DNA from: Siphonodentalium dalli
Lineage: Eukaryota > Mollusca > Scaphopoda > Gadilida > Siphonodentaliidae
NCBI GenBank assembly: GCA_032622095.1
Contig: CP136063.1
Span: forward strand, 62,819,897 to 62,883,896
DNA length: 64,000 nucleotides
Direction of reading: 5' to 3'
Below are positions 37,251-47,104 of the stretch, piece by piece. How positions within the stretch are numbered: position 1 is the first letter of the stretch; every line of letters begins with the position of its first letter. The notes below the pieces were generated by a model. It saw only the letters and a list, made by a program, of their open reading frames with translations. It had not been told where the DNA came from and did not search any database. Position numbers and translations under genes: made by a program.

Positions 37251-37914
37251 GGATTGTGAACTGTACTATACTGTATGACGTCACCATGTGCTCACACAAT
37301 TCCCTCCAACTTATGCAAATAAGCATTTCTATCTCAGATTTGAATAGACGTTGGATATTTTCGGACTACATGACTTAGCTGTGTAGCAACACACCATGAG
37401 CTATACAGCACACCCTGTAATCACTCCACATGTAGTGCAGAATTTCAACACACAACTTGGAGCATTTTGTAATGTAATTTTATTATATTTCCACGCTGTC
37501 AAGCAGACCAGATCTTCGGTGTTAACAGTAAACGCATCGAGTAAAAAATGTTGTGAAAATGTGAACAGTGTCGCACAAAAGAACACCTCTTCGAAAGTTC
37601 TATTTGAGCACAGGAAGAAATATCATTATTTCCCTTTATCTTTGTCACATCAATTTCGTCGACTAATTTCGATACCGGTATAATTCAAAAGCGGTAATTA
37701 TTATAAATATATTTCGTATAGCAAACTGCCAGATTTAATCTACGTGGGCTTTATTACGTTTACGTATGGTCATATTACTCGTTATCGCTTATATCGTTGG
37801 AACAAAACAATACAAACAACCAATCTGTGACATTTGACATTCGTTGAGTAGCCGTGGGAACAGCCCAGTGCTCTATATCGCAATAAGGTCTCATCCGAAT
37901 GGTCGGTTCTAAAA

Positions 37915-38080
37915 ATAGTAACATAAATGGGCCCGATTTTATATTCGAAATAAAATAAATATTAATTGATAGAAGCTTTTCCGGACATAGGTCTTCAGTT
38001 CATATCTATTATTTTATACCCACGCAACTATTTAAAATTTGTTATTTAAAGAGATAATCCATCTTTAAAACTATGTACAA
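37915..38080 (-). repeat. inverted partner of 26208-26362
   Basis: Read on the minus strand it gives GATGGATTATCTCTTT, GGGTATAAAATAATAG, TGTCCGGAAA, GCTTCTATC and TTATTTCGAATAT, as at 26.2 kb. It lies directly beside the LINE remnant at 38091. Confidence 0.6.
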
Positions 38081-38090
38081 TCTCAGTTGC

Positions 38091-39009
38091 TCACTTGTTG
38101 GTGTGGTCTAGCATGATCAGAGGCTTCAAGACATCAGGCGATAGCGTCGACTTGAAGCCCCCTACATCCTCAGAGGATACAGAGTCTTGTGTTAAATTAT
38201 TCCATTGAGTGACAGTTCGGGGGTAAAAAGAGTATTCGTAATTGTCTGATGTTGTGCCTATCTGGATGAAGTTTGCTTTGTTAACAGAGGATCGTGTGGT
38301 TTTGGATTTTTGGATGAGTACATTATTTGAATCAGAAAAGACAAGATTGTTATTAATTTTGTAAAGCATAGTGAGTCTGGATTTAAGTCGTCTCTCTTGT
38401 AGGTTTTGCCAGTGAAGGTTGTCAAGTATCTCGGTGACTGAACCGATGTTATGAAATCTGTTTGAGACATATCTGGCCATATATGGCACGAAACGTGAGC
38501 ATCGAAAACTATATATCCATTTGCCGTACCTTGGCTTATCACTGGTACGTACACCTTGGTACGGCTGTTTTCTTACGATGACTGGTGTCAGTTTTCTCGT
38601 CATCGATGTGTAAGCCGAGAATAAGATTGTTAATGTATTCCCAGTAGGATTTGCGAATGTCTCGCTGTAGCTCAGCTTGTAATTTCTTAAATTTGTCGGT
38701 ATGTTTAGCTTTCTTCTGTAATTTATTCACCCTCCTTATTCTTTTCTTTAGGGGGTGGTTAATCCAGGGGAGTTTATCTTTGGATTTGAGGTGTTGAGAT
38801 GGTATGTTCTTATCTACCGATTTCAGAAGACATGATTTTAAATTTTCCCAGATGATGTTTACATCTTCAGTGAGGGCATGCATACCTGCATGGAACATCC
38901 TTAGGTCTAGATCAAGAGCAGACCAGTCAGCTTTCTTGAATTGATAAATTTTCCTACGAGATGGTTTAATTCTTTCATTGGTGTTGCAAGTAGTTTGAGA
39001 TGAAACCAT
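38091..39009 (-). pseudogene. LINE remnant lacking its RT core
   Basis: Two overlapping minus-strand frames. The upstream one (39009-38539, ATG start) reads like the linker between endonuclease and reverse transcriptase in CR1/Jockey-group non-LTR elements: LPWINHPLKKRIRRVNKLQKK, then a Lys-rich stretch and IRKSYWEYINNLI. The downstream one (38603-38091) reads like the conserved C-terminus after the RT fingers: GSVTEILDNLHWQNLQERRL, SRLTMLYKINNNL, YEYSFYPRTVTQWNNL. The catalytic RT palm expected between them is absent, so the element has a large internal deletion at about 38540-38600 with a frame change. It cannot move by itself. Confidence 0.85.
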
Positions 39010-39955
39010 AAATTCACTCGACTATTGGTCCAATTGGGAATAAATTAGTTGTTTATACTAATATTAATATGATCACACACAAGCGTAATTAACGAACCAA
39101 AGCTAAAACAATCACATAGGCCGGGGGTTCTTAATGTAGCGTTTAAAACAATTCTTGTCAAATTCACTTTATAGATTGCCACCAAATAATACTCATATGC
39201 ATAGGACTTATGTTTGGTGGGGTAATTAAATAGTTATATATGTTGTCGAGAGTGCATGGAACTGAAACTAACCATTATATGCCTATATTACTTGGCGTGC
39301 TGGTGGAGGATGTTCATTTCAATCATAACATTTCGTCATGTCAATTTCAACGATAGTCGACAAAGTTAACGCCATCGTGTAACTTTCACCATTGACCGAA
39401 TTCGCGTGGAACTGAATGTGTCTTCTGCTTTGTTCATAAGTATGTGTTTTCATTCTATTCAAGAAAATAGGATATATATGGATTATCAGATGTATGTAAG
39501 CATTATGCAGACTTATGATAACAATCACATCCACATTAAATATTATCTTATTTCCTTTGAGATGCAGGTAGATCGTGTTATGTTGTGGTGATTTTAGTTT
39601 ATTTATGATAAATTTGATCCAGTAGAGTGCCGGAGTAGACCCGTTAGAAATGCATTATGGACCCACTTTCCTTATAAATAAAAACAAATAAATGAATTTA
39701 TGACGTTTATATAAATAGGAGAGTGTTGCACATCGACTGATGTGTGTTGGCCTCTTGACAGCCGATTATACGACAATAATGCTTTAGGCCCACCGATCCT
39801 ATGTGCGACATTCGTGCTCCCCAAAATTCCAGCGTCGTATTACTTAATAATTGGTGACGTCACAAAATCAGATATAGCCTATATACGACCCAAAGCGTCC
39901 GGGTTTTGTTCGTTATAACCAATATCACAAAAAGAGAGATGAGAGTGGTTGGCCT
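39010..39955. other. no gene recognised
   Basis: No domain-bearing frame. A LINE relic begins just to the right. Confidence 0.35.
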
Positions 39956-39960
39956 ACTCG

Positions 39961-40077
39961 AAAGAGAAGCGTCACCAAACGCAGCAGTGGGGTCAGGAGT
40001 ATACCACAGGGTAAAGTATACATGGGACCACTGCTATTCATGTGTCACGTGAACGGTCTACCGAAAGCCGTAGCCTC
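39961..40077 (+). pseudogene. short LINE reverse-transcriptase relic
   Basis: One frame gives SSGVRSIPQGKVYMGPLLFM followed by VNGLPKAV. This matches the reverse-transcriptase motif SGVPQGTVLGPLLF...NDLP of LINE elements with one inserted residue and several substitutions. Only about 35 residues remain, and a G-rich tract follows. It is on the opposite strand to the LINE at 38.1-39.0 kb, so it is a separate relic. Confidence 0.6.
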
Positions 40078-40370
40078 AGGGGGTGGGGGGGGGGTCGGAC
40101 AAAATTTCCAGGCACGTATGATCATTTTAATTTTGTCCGGCCTCGGGGGACCCACCCACCCAATTTCTTCCGTTTCCAGCCTTTTTTTCCAGGCAATTTT
40201 GGACTCCCACACTTTTTTCCGTTTCATGCTGTTTCATGAATTTTTTCCGGTCAGTTTTGGACACCCACCCCCTAAATTTGAGAAAATTATCAATTGACCA
40301 ACCAAATAGCTGATTAGCTGTTGAAAATGTAAACCAAACAAAGCACGTGTTCGTCTGCCTTTCCGTGTTT

Positions 40371-40957
40371 AAAGGGGTACTGTACGCCATTTGCATTAAA
40401 TTTCCGGTGACAACAACGATCTAATATCGATAATATACAGAAACATAAGTAATTTGAGTCGAAGATGTATTCTGTAAACGCTCAGGTTAATATGCTATCT
40501 TAAAATTTAATAATTTAAAAGTTAATAATTTGATATAAATTGAATTTATGACTAGAGCCATAAAATGGCGTCAATTAAATTACGAATTTCCGTAATCAAA
40601 ATAAAGTAATTGAGGGATACTGGATGTTAAACCGATCGCACACACGGTTGCTTAAAATATTATAATGATACGGGGAGAACACTCAAGTCACTCACTGACT
40701 AGCGACGATACAATAACTTAAATGATTATATTGGACTAGTATGCCTATAATAGAACTTTTATTTGATTCATTTGGTTGAAAACTGTACAAAAATTACTCG
40801 ACAACGACAATTTGTATTTTTGCATTCCGGTAAATTTGTCATCCGTAACACTACTTCGTACTCAACAGACTTTCAAATAATGAAAAAATTGTTACCTTAT
40901 TCTCTGACTCGGAGACTATAGAAACCAACAACAACATTTGGCGTACAGTACCCCTTT
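40371..40957. mobile_element. ~590-bp MITE flanked by TTTAAA
   Basis: AAGGGGTACTGTACGCCA at the left is exactly complementary to TGGCGTACAGTACCCCTT at the right. TTTAAA (containing TTAA) abuts both ends at 40368 and 40955, consistent with a TTAA-targeting (piggyBac-type) non-autonomous element. No open frame. Confidence 0.8.
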
Positions 40958-41211
40958 AAAGCGAACGACGGCTTACATTTTTACATATATTGTTAATGAT
41001 ATCTGCAATGTGGGAAATCTGAATGTGTCTTCATATCAGCTGACTGATGCCCAAGAATTTCCTATAAATATGTATTACTATGCGTGACCCACATTCACGA
41101 AAACTTAACATTTTGGGTCATTCGGTGCAGATACATGTTAACAGTCACCAACAGTGTATGGCAATACATTTACGAAGCGACAGGAGAATAATAATTATGT
41201 TATAAACAAAA

Positions 41212-41313
41212 TACACCCATAGTAGCAGAGAATAACAAATTTTTACCACTCGTGGTTAAAACCACAATACCACTCGTGGTGAATTTTTTTTATTCTCGGC
41301 TACTATGGGTGTA
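41212..41313. mobile_element. 102-bp snapback MITE
   Basis: TACACCCATAGTAGC and GAGAATAA on the left pair with TTATTCTC and GCTACTATGGGTGTA on the right. Two CCACTCGTGG palindromes sit either side of the loop. Confidence 0.8.
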
Positions 41314-41329
41314 TCCTATATGTAAACCC

Positions 41330-41826
41330 ACCCCCTTGTATCACACCGCTGTGACCAGCCATGGTAACATACACATGAAATGTTTAAACCGATCAGACAG
41401 TGTTTACTGCAATATAAGTATATTTACACCCAAACCCTGTGCTACCCCTCTGTGACTACGTGATCGGCACTATGACGTACACACGGAATAGTGAAATAGA
41501 GCAGACAATGTCCCATGCAATACAAGTACGCACACCCTAACCCCATGTCGCCACGTCTCTACACGGCACATATTGTGACATGTGAAAACATAATGGTCCC
41601 ATGCAATATAAGTGCGTACACGTCAATCCCACGTAGCCGCGTCCCTACATATAACCAGTCGTGAGCACATGTAAATGAAATTGTCAAACAGACCCGGAAG
41701 TGTCACAATCAATATTGGAAAAGCAGTACATACGTGCACACAATCGCCCCTCGCCGCCTTCTGAAATTTTCAATTATACCCGATAGTGTCGCATACGATA
41801 TAAGTACTTACACCCCAACCCCATAT
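41330..41826 (+). repeat. degenerate ~100-bp tandem repeat
   Basis: Blocks of the form GTCCCATGCAATATAAGT, then ACACCC(T/A)AACCCCAT, then CTCTACAC-like recur near 41391, 41504, 41590, 41698 and 41783. It leads directly into the 29-bp minisatellite, so that array may have started from its last unit. Confidence 0.6.
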
Positions 41827-43611
41827 CCCAGTCCGATACCCTAGTGGTAATACATCCCAGCCCGATACCCTAGTGGTAATACATCCCAGTCCGCGATACC
41901 CAAGTGGTAATACATCCCAGTCCGATACCCAAGTGGTAATACATCCCAGTCCGATACCCAATTGGTAATACATCCCAGTCCGATACCCAAGTGGTAATAC
42001 ATCCCAGTCCGATACCCTAGTGGTAATACATCCCAGTCCGATACCCAAGTGGTAATACATCCCAGTCCGATACCCAAGTGGTAATACATCCCAGTCCGAT
42101 ACCCAATTGGTAATACATCCCAGTCCGATACCCAAGTGGTAATACATCCCAGTCCGACACCCTAGTGGTAATACATCCCAGTCCGATATCCAAGTGGTAA
42201 TACATCCCAGTCCGATACCCAAGTGGTAATACATCCCAGTCCGATACCCTAGTGGTATTACACCCAGTCCGATACCCAAGTGGCAATACATCCCAATCCG
42301 ATACCCTAGTGGTATTACATCCCAGTCCGATACCCTAGTGGTAATACATCCCAGTCCGATACCCTAGTGGTAATACATCCCAGTCCGATACCCAAGTGAT
42401 AATACATCCCAGTCCTATACCCAAGTGGTAATACACCCCAGTCCGATACGCTAGTGGTAATACATCCCAGTCCGATACCCAAGTGGTATTACAGCCCAGT
42501 CCGATACCCAAGTTGTATTACATCCCAGTCCGATACTCTAGTGGTAATACATCCCAGTCTGATACCCTAGTGGTAATACATCCCAGTCCGATACCCTAGT
42601 GGTAATACATCCCAGTCCGATACCCAAGTGGTAATACATCACAGTCTGATGCCCTAGTGGTAATACATCACCGTCTGATACCCTAGTGGTAATACATCCC
42701 AGTCCGATACCCAAGTGGTAATACATCCCAGTCTGATACCCTAGTGGTAATACATCCCAGTCCGATACCCTAGTGGTAATACATCCCAGTCCGATACCCA
42801 AGTGGTAATACATCCCAGTCCGATACCCAAGTGGTAATACATCCCAGTCTGATACCCTAGTGGTAATACATCCCAGTCTGATACCCTAGTGGTAATACAC
42901 CCCAGTCCGATACCCAAGTGGTATTACATCCCAGTCCGATACCCAAGTGGTAATACATCCCAGTCCGATACCCAAGTGGTAATACATCCCAGTCCGATAC
43001 CCAAGTGGTAATACATCCCAGTCCGATACCCTAGTGGTAATACATCCCAGTCCGATACCCAAGTGGTAATACACCCCAGTCCGATACCCAAGTGGTATTA
43101 CATCCCAGTCCGATACCCAAGTGGTAATACATCCCAGTCCGATACCCAAGTGGTAATACATCCCAGTCCGATACCCAAGTGGTAATACATCCCAGTCCGA
43201 TACCCTAGTGGTAATACATCCCAGTCCGATACCCAAGTGGTAATACACCCCAGTCCGATACCCAAGTGGTAATACATCCCAGTCCTATACCCTAGTGGTA
43301 ATACATCCCAGTCCGATACCCTAGTGGTAATACATCCCAGTCCGATACCCTAGTGGTAATTCATCCCAGTCGGATACCCTGGTGGTAATACATCCCAGTC
43401 CGATACCCTAGTGGTAATACATCCCAGTCTGATACCCTAGTGGTAATACATCCCAGTCCGATACCCAAGTGGTAATACATCCCAGTCCGATACCCTAGTG
43501 GTAATACATCCTAGTCCGATACCCAAGTGGTAATACATCCCAGTCCGATACCCAAGTGGTAATACATCCCAGTCCGATACCCAAGTGGTAATACACCCCA
43601 GTCCGATATTT
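41827..43611 (+). repeat. 29-bp minisatellite, ~61 copies
   Basis: The unit is CCCAGTCCGATACCC, then AAGTGGTAATACAT, 29 bp, with no spacers. The main variants are CCCAAG, CCCTAG and CCCAAT at the same place. Because 29 is not a multiple of three, the same peptide phrases (YYHLGIGLG, DWDVLPLGY) appear in all three minus-strand frames; the long open frames are by-products. A six-unit higher-order repeat of exactly 174 bp is visible at 42901-43074 and 43075-43248. The array ends at the truncated edge of the Penelope-like element. Confidence 0.97.
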
Positions 43612-43616
43612 CGTAG

Positions 43617-45656
43617 CACGTGCTATACCCAATTGGCCAAGCGAGAAACTTGACCACATGCACTATTATATGCTGGGTACTCTGGACACCGCCCCCTGGG
43701 AGAAATGCTTCTTTAGACGTATACATTGATACTTTCAGAGAGAGGGCGAAAGCTCAAATTCTTTCGAAAAAGCAGAAGTTATTATACAATCTCCGACCTT
43801 TAGAACGACGAGCCATCAGAACACTGCAGAACAAAAGAGATATTGTCATTAAACCGGCTGATAAGGGTGGTGCCACTGTTGTGATGGATAAGACAGCGTA
43901 CATTCAGGAAGCGAAACGGCAACTTAACAATCGGGAGTTTTATGTTTGTCTTGAAGAGGATCCCACTGCCGATTTCGAAAAAGAACTTTCACAACTTTTG
44001 GCGGAACTCCCAGAGGTAGATAGGAATATTATCTCCCCGCTTACCGTTTCAAAACCGCGACCGGGTATCTTCTACACCCTGCCCAAGATTCACAAGGAAG
44101 GGAACCCCGGAAGACCCATCGTTTCGGGAATTGGAACCATAACCGAGAAAATTTCGAGTTATGTCGATGCTACACTCAAACCGACAGTTCGCGCGTCAGA
44201 TAGCTTCATACAGGATACTACCGATTTTATCAGGAAATTAAAGGCCGTTGGATCAACAAGTTCGGATACCCTGTTAGTCACCATGGATGTGGTGTCCCTA
44301 TATTCTCAAATTGAACACACAGATGGCATAGCGGCAGTTCGACAGAGATTTCACGACGATGATACTGAATCAGACGGAGTAACTAAAGATTCGGTTATGA
44401 AGTTAATTGAATATATTCTTAAACATAACTATTTCGTGTTCGAGAATAAGTTTTACAGACAAATTAAAGGTACTGCAATGGGGACACCCATGGCGCCTCA
44501 ATATGCCAATATATTCATGACAGAGTTGGAGGAAAAGTTCTTAGCTACACAGACTCTCAAACCGCGAATTTATCTCAGGTTTATCGACGACATATTCATG
44601 ATATGGGAACACGGAGTCGCTGAATTGGAAATATTTCATCGAGCATTCAATCAGTGCAATCCTTCAATCCAGTTCAAAATAGAATTTTCTCACACCGATA
44701 TCAGCTTTCTCGATGTTACAGTCGAAAACAATGCCGATCAGTTATTCACAAAGGTATTCAGAAAACCTACGGACAGATTTTCATATCTAAACCCCATTAG
44801 TTTTCATCCCGACCACACGAAACAAGCCATTATCTACAGTCAAGGCATTCGTTACCAGCGCATCAATTCTCAGGAAAAAGTAAGAGACGAACAGTTCAGT
44901 GAACTACGCTCACAATTCTCGAATTTGGGATACGACAGACGTTCGATTAATAAACAATTGGGAAAAGCGAAATGTTTGGACAGGGAGATGCTCCTTCAAT
45001 ATCGGGACAAAACATCATCAGATCGAGTTCCCCTCGTGGTAAACTACTACCCTCAGCTAGAAAAATTACGCACAATAACTACATCTCTGAATGGCATTAT
45101 TACGAGCGACCTTCATCTCAGGAACGTGTTTAACGAAAGACCGGTTGTCGCCATGAGGCAACCACCCAACTTGAAGCGGAAATTAGTAACAAGTAAGCTA
45201 CCATCTTCTGGTGAACAGTCACCCAATGGTACATTTCCATGTAACAGGCCGAGATGTGGTATGTGTGTGTTAATTAACAAGGCCGATGTTCTTATGCGCA
45301 ATGGGCGCGTTTTCCAGGATGTGGGCCAGTTCTCGTGTGTCTCAAGTGGTGTTGTGTATATCATTACGTGCGCAAATTGTCCAGAAATGCATTACATTGG
45401 TGAAACAGGCCAACTTCTCTGCAAACGAGTGACGGGGCATAGGCAGAACATCAACAACAGGGACTTGAACCTACCCATAGCAGAACATTTCTGTCAACCA
45501 CAACACACACCCGATGACATCCGCATCAAAGTATTAAGAGGTGGACTTTCGGACATGAAAGAGAGACGTGTGGCCGAATTACAACATATAGAACTGTTTG
45601 GAAGTTTTTATCGTGGCATTAATAAGGACCGTGGTTTCATGGCGAGTTGGTCATAA
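43617..45656 (+). CDS. Penelope-like retroelement protein (RT + GIY-YIG), 5' truncated
   Basis: An open frame follows an in-frame TAG at 43614 and runs to a stop at 45654. The N-terminal part includes IVIKPADKGGATVVMD, typical of Penelope-like elements. Reverse-transcriptase motifs follow: YTLPKIHK and PGRPIVSG, LLVTMDVVSLYSQI (motif A Asp), GTAMGTPMAPQYAN (motif B), RFIDDIFMIW (motif C, FIDD in place of YxDD), ISFLDVTV (motif D) and YLNPISFHP. After a C-x4-C-x2-C cluster comes a GIY-YIG endonuclease: VVYIITCANC, HYIGETGQLLCKRVTGH, then LPIAEHF and ELFGSFYRGIN. No ATG precedes residue 89 of the frame (43884, inside the conserved domain), so the true N-terminus is lost at the minisatellite junction or lies in an unseen exon. 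The rest is intact, which suggests a recent 5'-truncated insertion. Confidence 0.93.
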   Translation, partial: HVLYPIGQARNLTTCTIICWVLWTPPPGRNASLDVYIDTFRERAKAQILSKKQKLLYNLRPLERRAIRTLQNKRDIVIKPADKGGATVVMDKTAYIQEAKRQLNNREFYVCLEEDPTADFEKELSQLLAELPEVDRNIISPLTVSKPRPGIFYTLPKIHKEGNPGRPIVSGIGTITEKISSYVDATLKPTVRASDSFIQDTTDFIRKLKAVGSTSSDTLLVTMDVVSLYSQIEHTDGIAAVRQRFHDDDTESDGVTKDSVMKLIEYILKHNYFVFENKFYRQIKGTAMGTPMAPQYANIFMTELEEKFLATQTLKPRIYLRFIDDIFMIWEHGVAELEIFHRAFNQCNPSIQFKIEFSHTDISFLDVTVENNADQLFTKVFRKPTDRFSYLNPISFHPDHTKQAIIYSQGIRYQRINSQEKVRDEQFSELRSQFSNLGYDRRSINKQLGKAKCLDREMLLQYRDKTSSDRVPLVVNYYPQLEKLRTITTSLNGIITSDLHLRNVFNERPVVAMRQPPNLKRKLVTSKLPSSGEQSPNGTFPCNRPRCGMCVLINKADVLMRNGRVFQDVGQFSCVSSGVVYIITCANCPEMHYIGETGQLLCKRVTGHRQNINNRDLNLPIAEHFCQPQHTPDDIRIKVLRGGLSDMKERRVAELQHIELFGSFYRGINKDRGFMASWS

Positions 45657-45935
45657 TTCACAATTTCTCCTTGGTCCAACTCTAATTATCTAAAATATGC
45701 TTATACATTGTATGGACTGCTTCTAAGCTAGATGAGTTCCCATATACTCAAGCATTGACTTTTCTTCACAACGCTACACATGTAGCTTCTATGTTTGGCG
45801 CGTCTTTCACCTGTAAGCTTTCCCGCCATTTTTCATTTGGCGCCAAATTTTGTCAGGTAACGTTCGTTAACGTCATAGTTACGCGGTAAACAAGTTTGTC
45901 TGTATATCAATGTGTATTTTCAAATGATTGTTCAT

Positions 45936-45978
45936 TCATGTACCCGACGAAGGCTGTATAGCCGAAAGCTAGTACGAC
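45936..45978 (+). ncRNA. degenerate hammerhead-ribozyme-like motif
   Basis: CCGACGA (45944-45950), a GGCT-GTAT-AGCC stem-loop (45952-45963) and GAAA (45964-45967) mimic the hammerhead core CUGANGA, stem II, GAAA. Flanking GTAC on both sides could form another stem. Hammerhead motifs are known in Penelope-like elements. The invariant U4 is a C here, so it is probably inactive, or the resemblance is chance. Confidence 0.4.
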
Positions 45979-46031
45979 ATTAAAGATTTGATGGGTCTTT
46001 AATTGGTGTTATCATATATTGATAAGAACTT

Positions 46032-46033
<2 letters not shown>

Positions 46034-46077
<44 letters not shown>
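46034..46077 (+). repeat. TA microsatellite
   Basis: About 22 uninterrupted TA dinucleotides at the 3' edge of the Penelope-like element. Confidence 0.95.
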
Positions 46078-46079
<2 letters not shown>

Positions 46080-46214
46080 TGGCTAAACCTCCCAGTTAAT
46101 TAATGAATAAACCCGATAGAAAATTAATTGCTCTTCAGCGGAATTATTTTCCCATATATGGGAACCCCCATTAAGTTAATTAATGGAATAACCACTTTAT
46201 ACAGGGGTGTAAGC

Positions 46215-46350
46215 TTGTAACAATAATTGCGCTTCAACGCAATTCAATTGCGCTTCAGCTGAAGAGCAATTCAGTTGCGCTTTGAACAGTGCAGTTGATC
46301 TGAATCAAGCTGGATTGCGCTTCAGCGCAATTGGATTACGCTTTGAACAG
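46215..46350. repeat. GCGCTTCAGCGC palindrome cluster
   Basis: Four or five copies of ATTGCGCTTCA(G/A)CGCAATT-like or TTGCGCTTTGAACAG(T/C)G motifs lie head to tail. Each is itself near-palindromic. Confidence 0.65.
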
Positions 46351-46568
46351 CGGAATTAATAAATGTGAATTAATAAATGTGAATTTGGCCTCCCATAGAT
46401 GGTGACCACTTCATCGTTAGTAGGTATGTGCATGCTCAATTTATCATTCAATCTTGCATCACAATTACTTATGTTTTCATACTACTTGTATAGTTATTCT
46501 AGTATGGTACATTAAATTGATATCTTAATAGTTTTTGGATAATGACTAATTTATACTATAGATGAACA

Positions 46569-46738
46569 TAGTCAAAATGACTAGTTAACATATAGAACCA
46601 ATTAGTCACTATGACTATTGACTAAGATACTGTGTATATATATATAAAAGTAAAAATGACTAACACAGTACCTTAGTCATCGTGACTAATTGGTACCAAG
46701 TCAAGATGACTAAGATATTATCCTAGTCAAAGTGACTA
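46569..46738. repeat. cluster of TAGTCA-N3-TGACTA palindromes
   Basis: Five 15-bp sites at 46569, 46603, 46674, 46698 (first base A) and 46724. The half-sites are constant and the 3-bp centre varies (AAA, CTA, TCG, AGA, AAG). The whole block also folds back around a TA run at about 46634-46646. Confidence 0.8.
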
Positions 46739-46790
46739 AGTAGTGATATAAATATTTTTGTTCTTAAACTATGTATTATGGCAATGTTCT

Positions 46791-47090
46791 CCCATATAAA
46801 AATGTACCTGGGTAAATCTTGGTGTTTACCTAGGTATACCCCGGTACATATAGGTTTTACCCTGGTTCCACCCAGGTCACACACAGGTTACACCCAGGTA
46901 AATCAGGGATTTATATAGATTTACCCAGGTGTTTTCTATATATGTTAGGTATAAACCCCAGTTTACCCGGGTTTTTACGGATTTACACCCAGGTATTTAC
47001 ACCAGGTATTTACACCCAGGTATTTACACCAGGGTTTCGCCCAGGTATTTACTACAGTGTTCACCCGGATATATACACCTGTGGTATTTT
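46791..47090 (+). repeat. ACCCAGGTATTTACACC repeat, relative of the 60.2 kb array
   Basis: It starts CCCATATAAAAATGTACC then TGGGTAAATC, and continues with irregular copies of ACCCAGGTATTTAC and TTACACCCAGGT. The starting string recurs inverted at 61033-61058, at the end of the 60.2 kb array, so both belong to one repeat family. Confidence 0.75.
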
Positions 47091-47104
47091 GTTAAACTGT
47101 ATAA

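Larger units (their letters stand above)
43612..45985 (+). mobile_element. Penelope-like element, 5' truncated
   Basis: From the minisatellite junction (a TAGCACGTGCTA palindrome sits at 43614-43625) through the RT/GIY-YIG frame and a 0.3 kb 3' region to about 46030, where a TA microsatellite begins. The 3' region includes a hammerhead-like motif. There are no LTRs, and I see no clear target duplication because both sides are simple repeats. Confidence 0.8.

Noticed and set aside
40022-40396. Overlapping frames around the G-rich tract
   Set aside because: The frames depend on a homopolymer. Only the short RT motif before it has support.
41827-43611. CRISPR-like array of 29-bp repeats
   Set aside because: The repeats are directly adjacent with no unique spacers, in a eukaryotic context. 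It is a minisatellite.
41770-43726. Minus-strand proteins of 60-173 residues with GYRTGMYYHLGIG repeats
   Set aside because: They arise in all three frames because the 29-bp unit has few stops. No start context or conservation.
43620-43884. Start of the Penelope-like protein at 43620
   Set aside because: That codon is GTG, which is not a normal eukaryotic start; the first in-frame ATG is at 43884. I treat the frame as 5' truncated.
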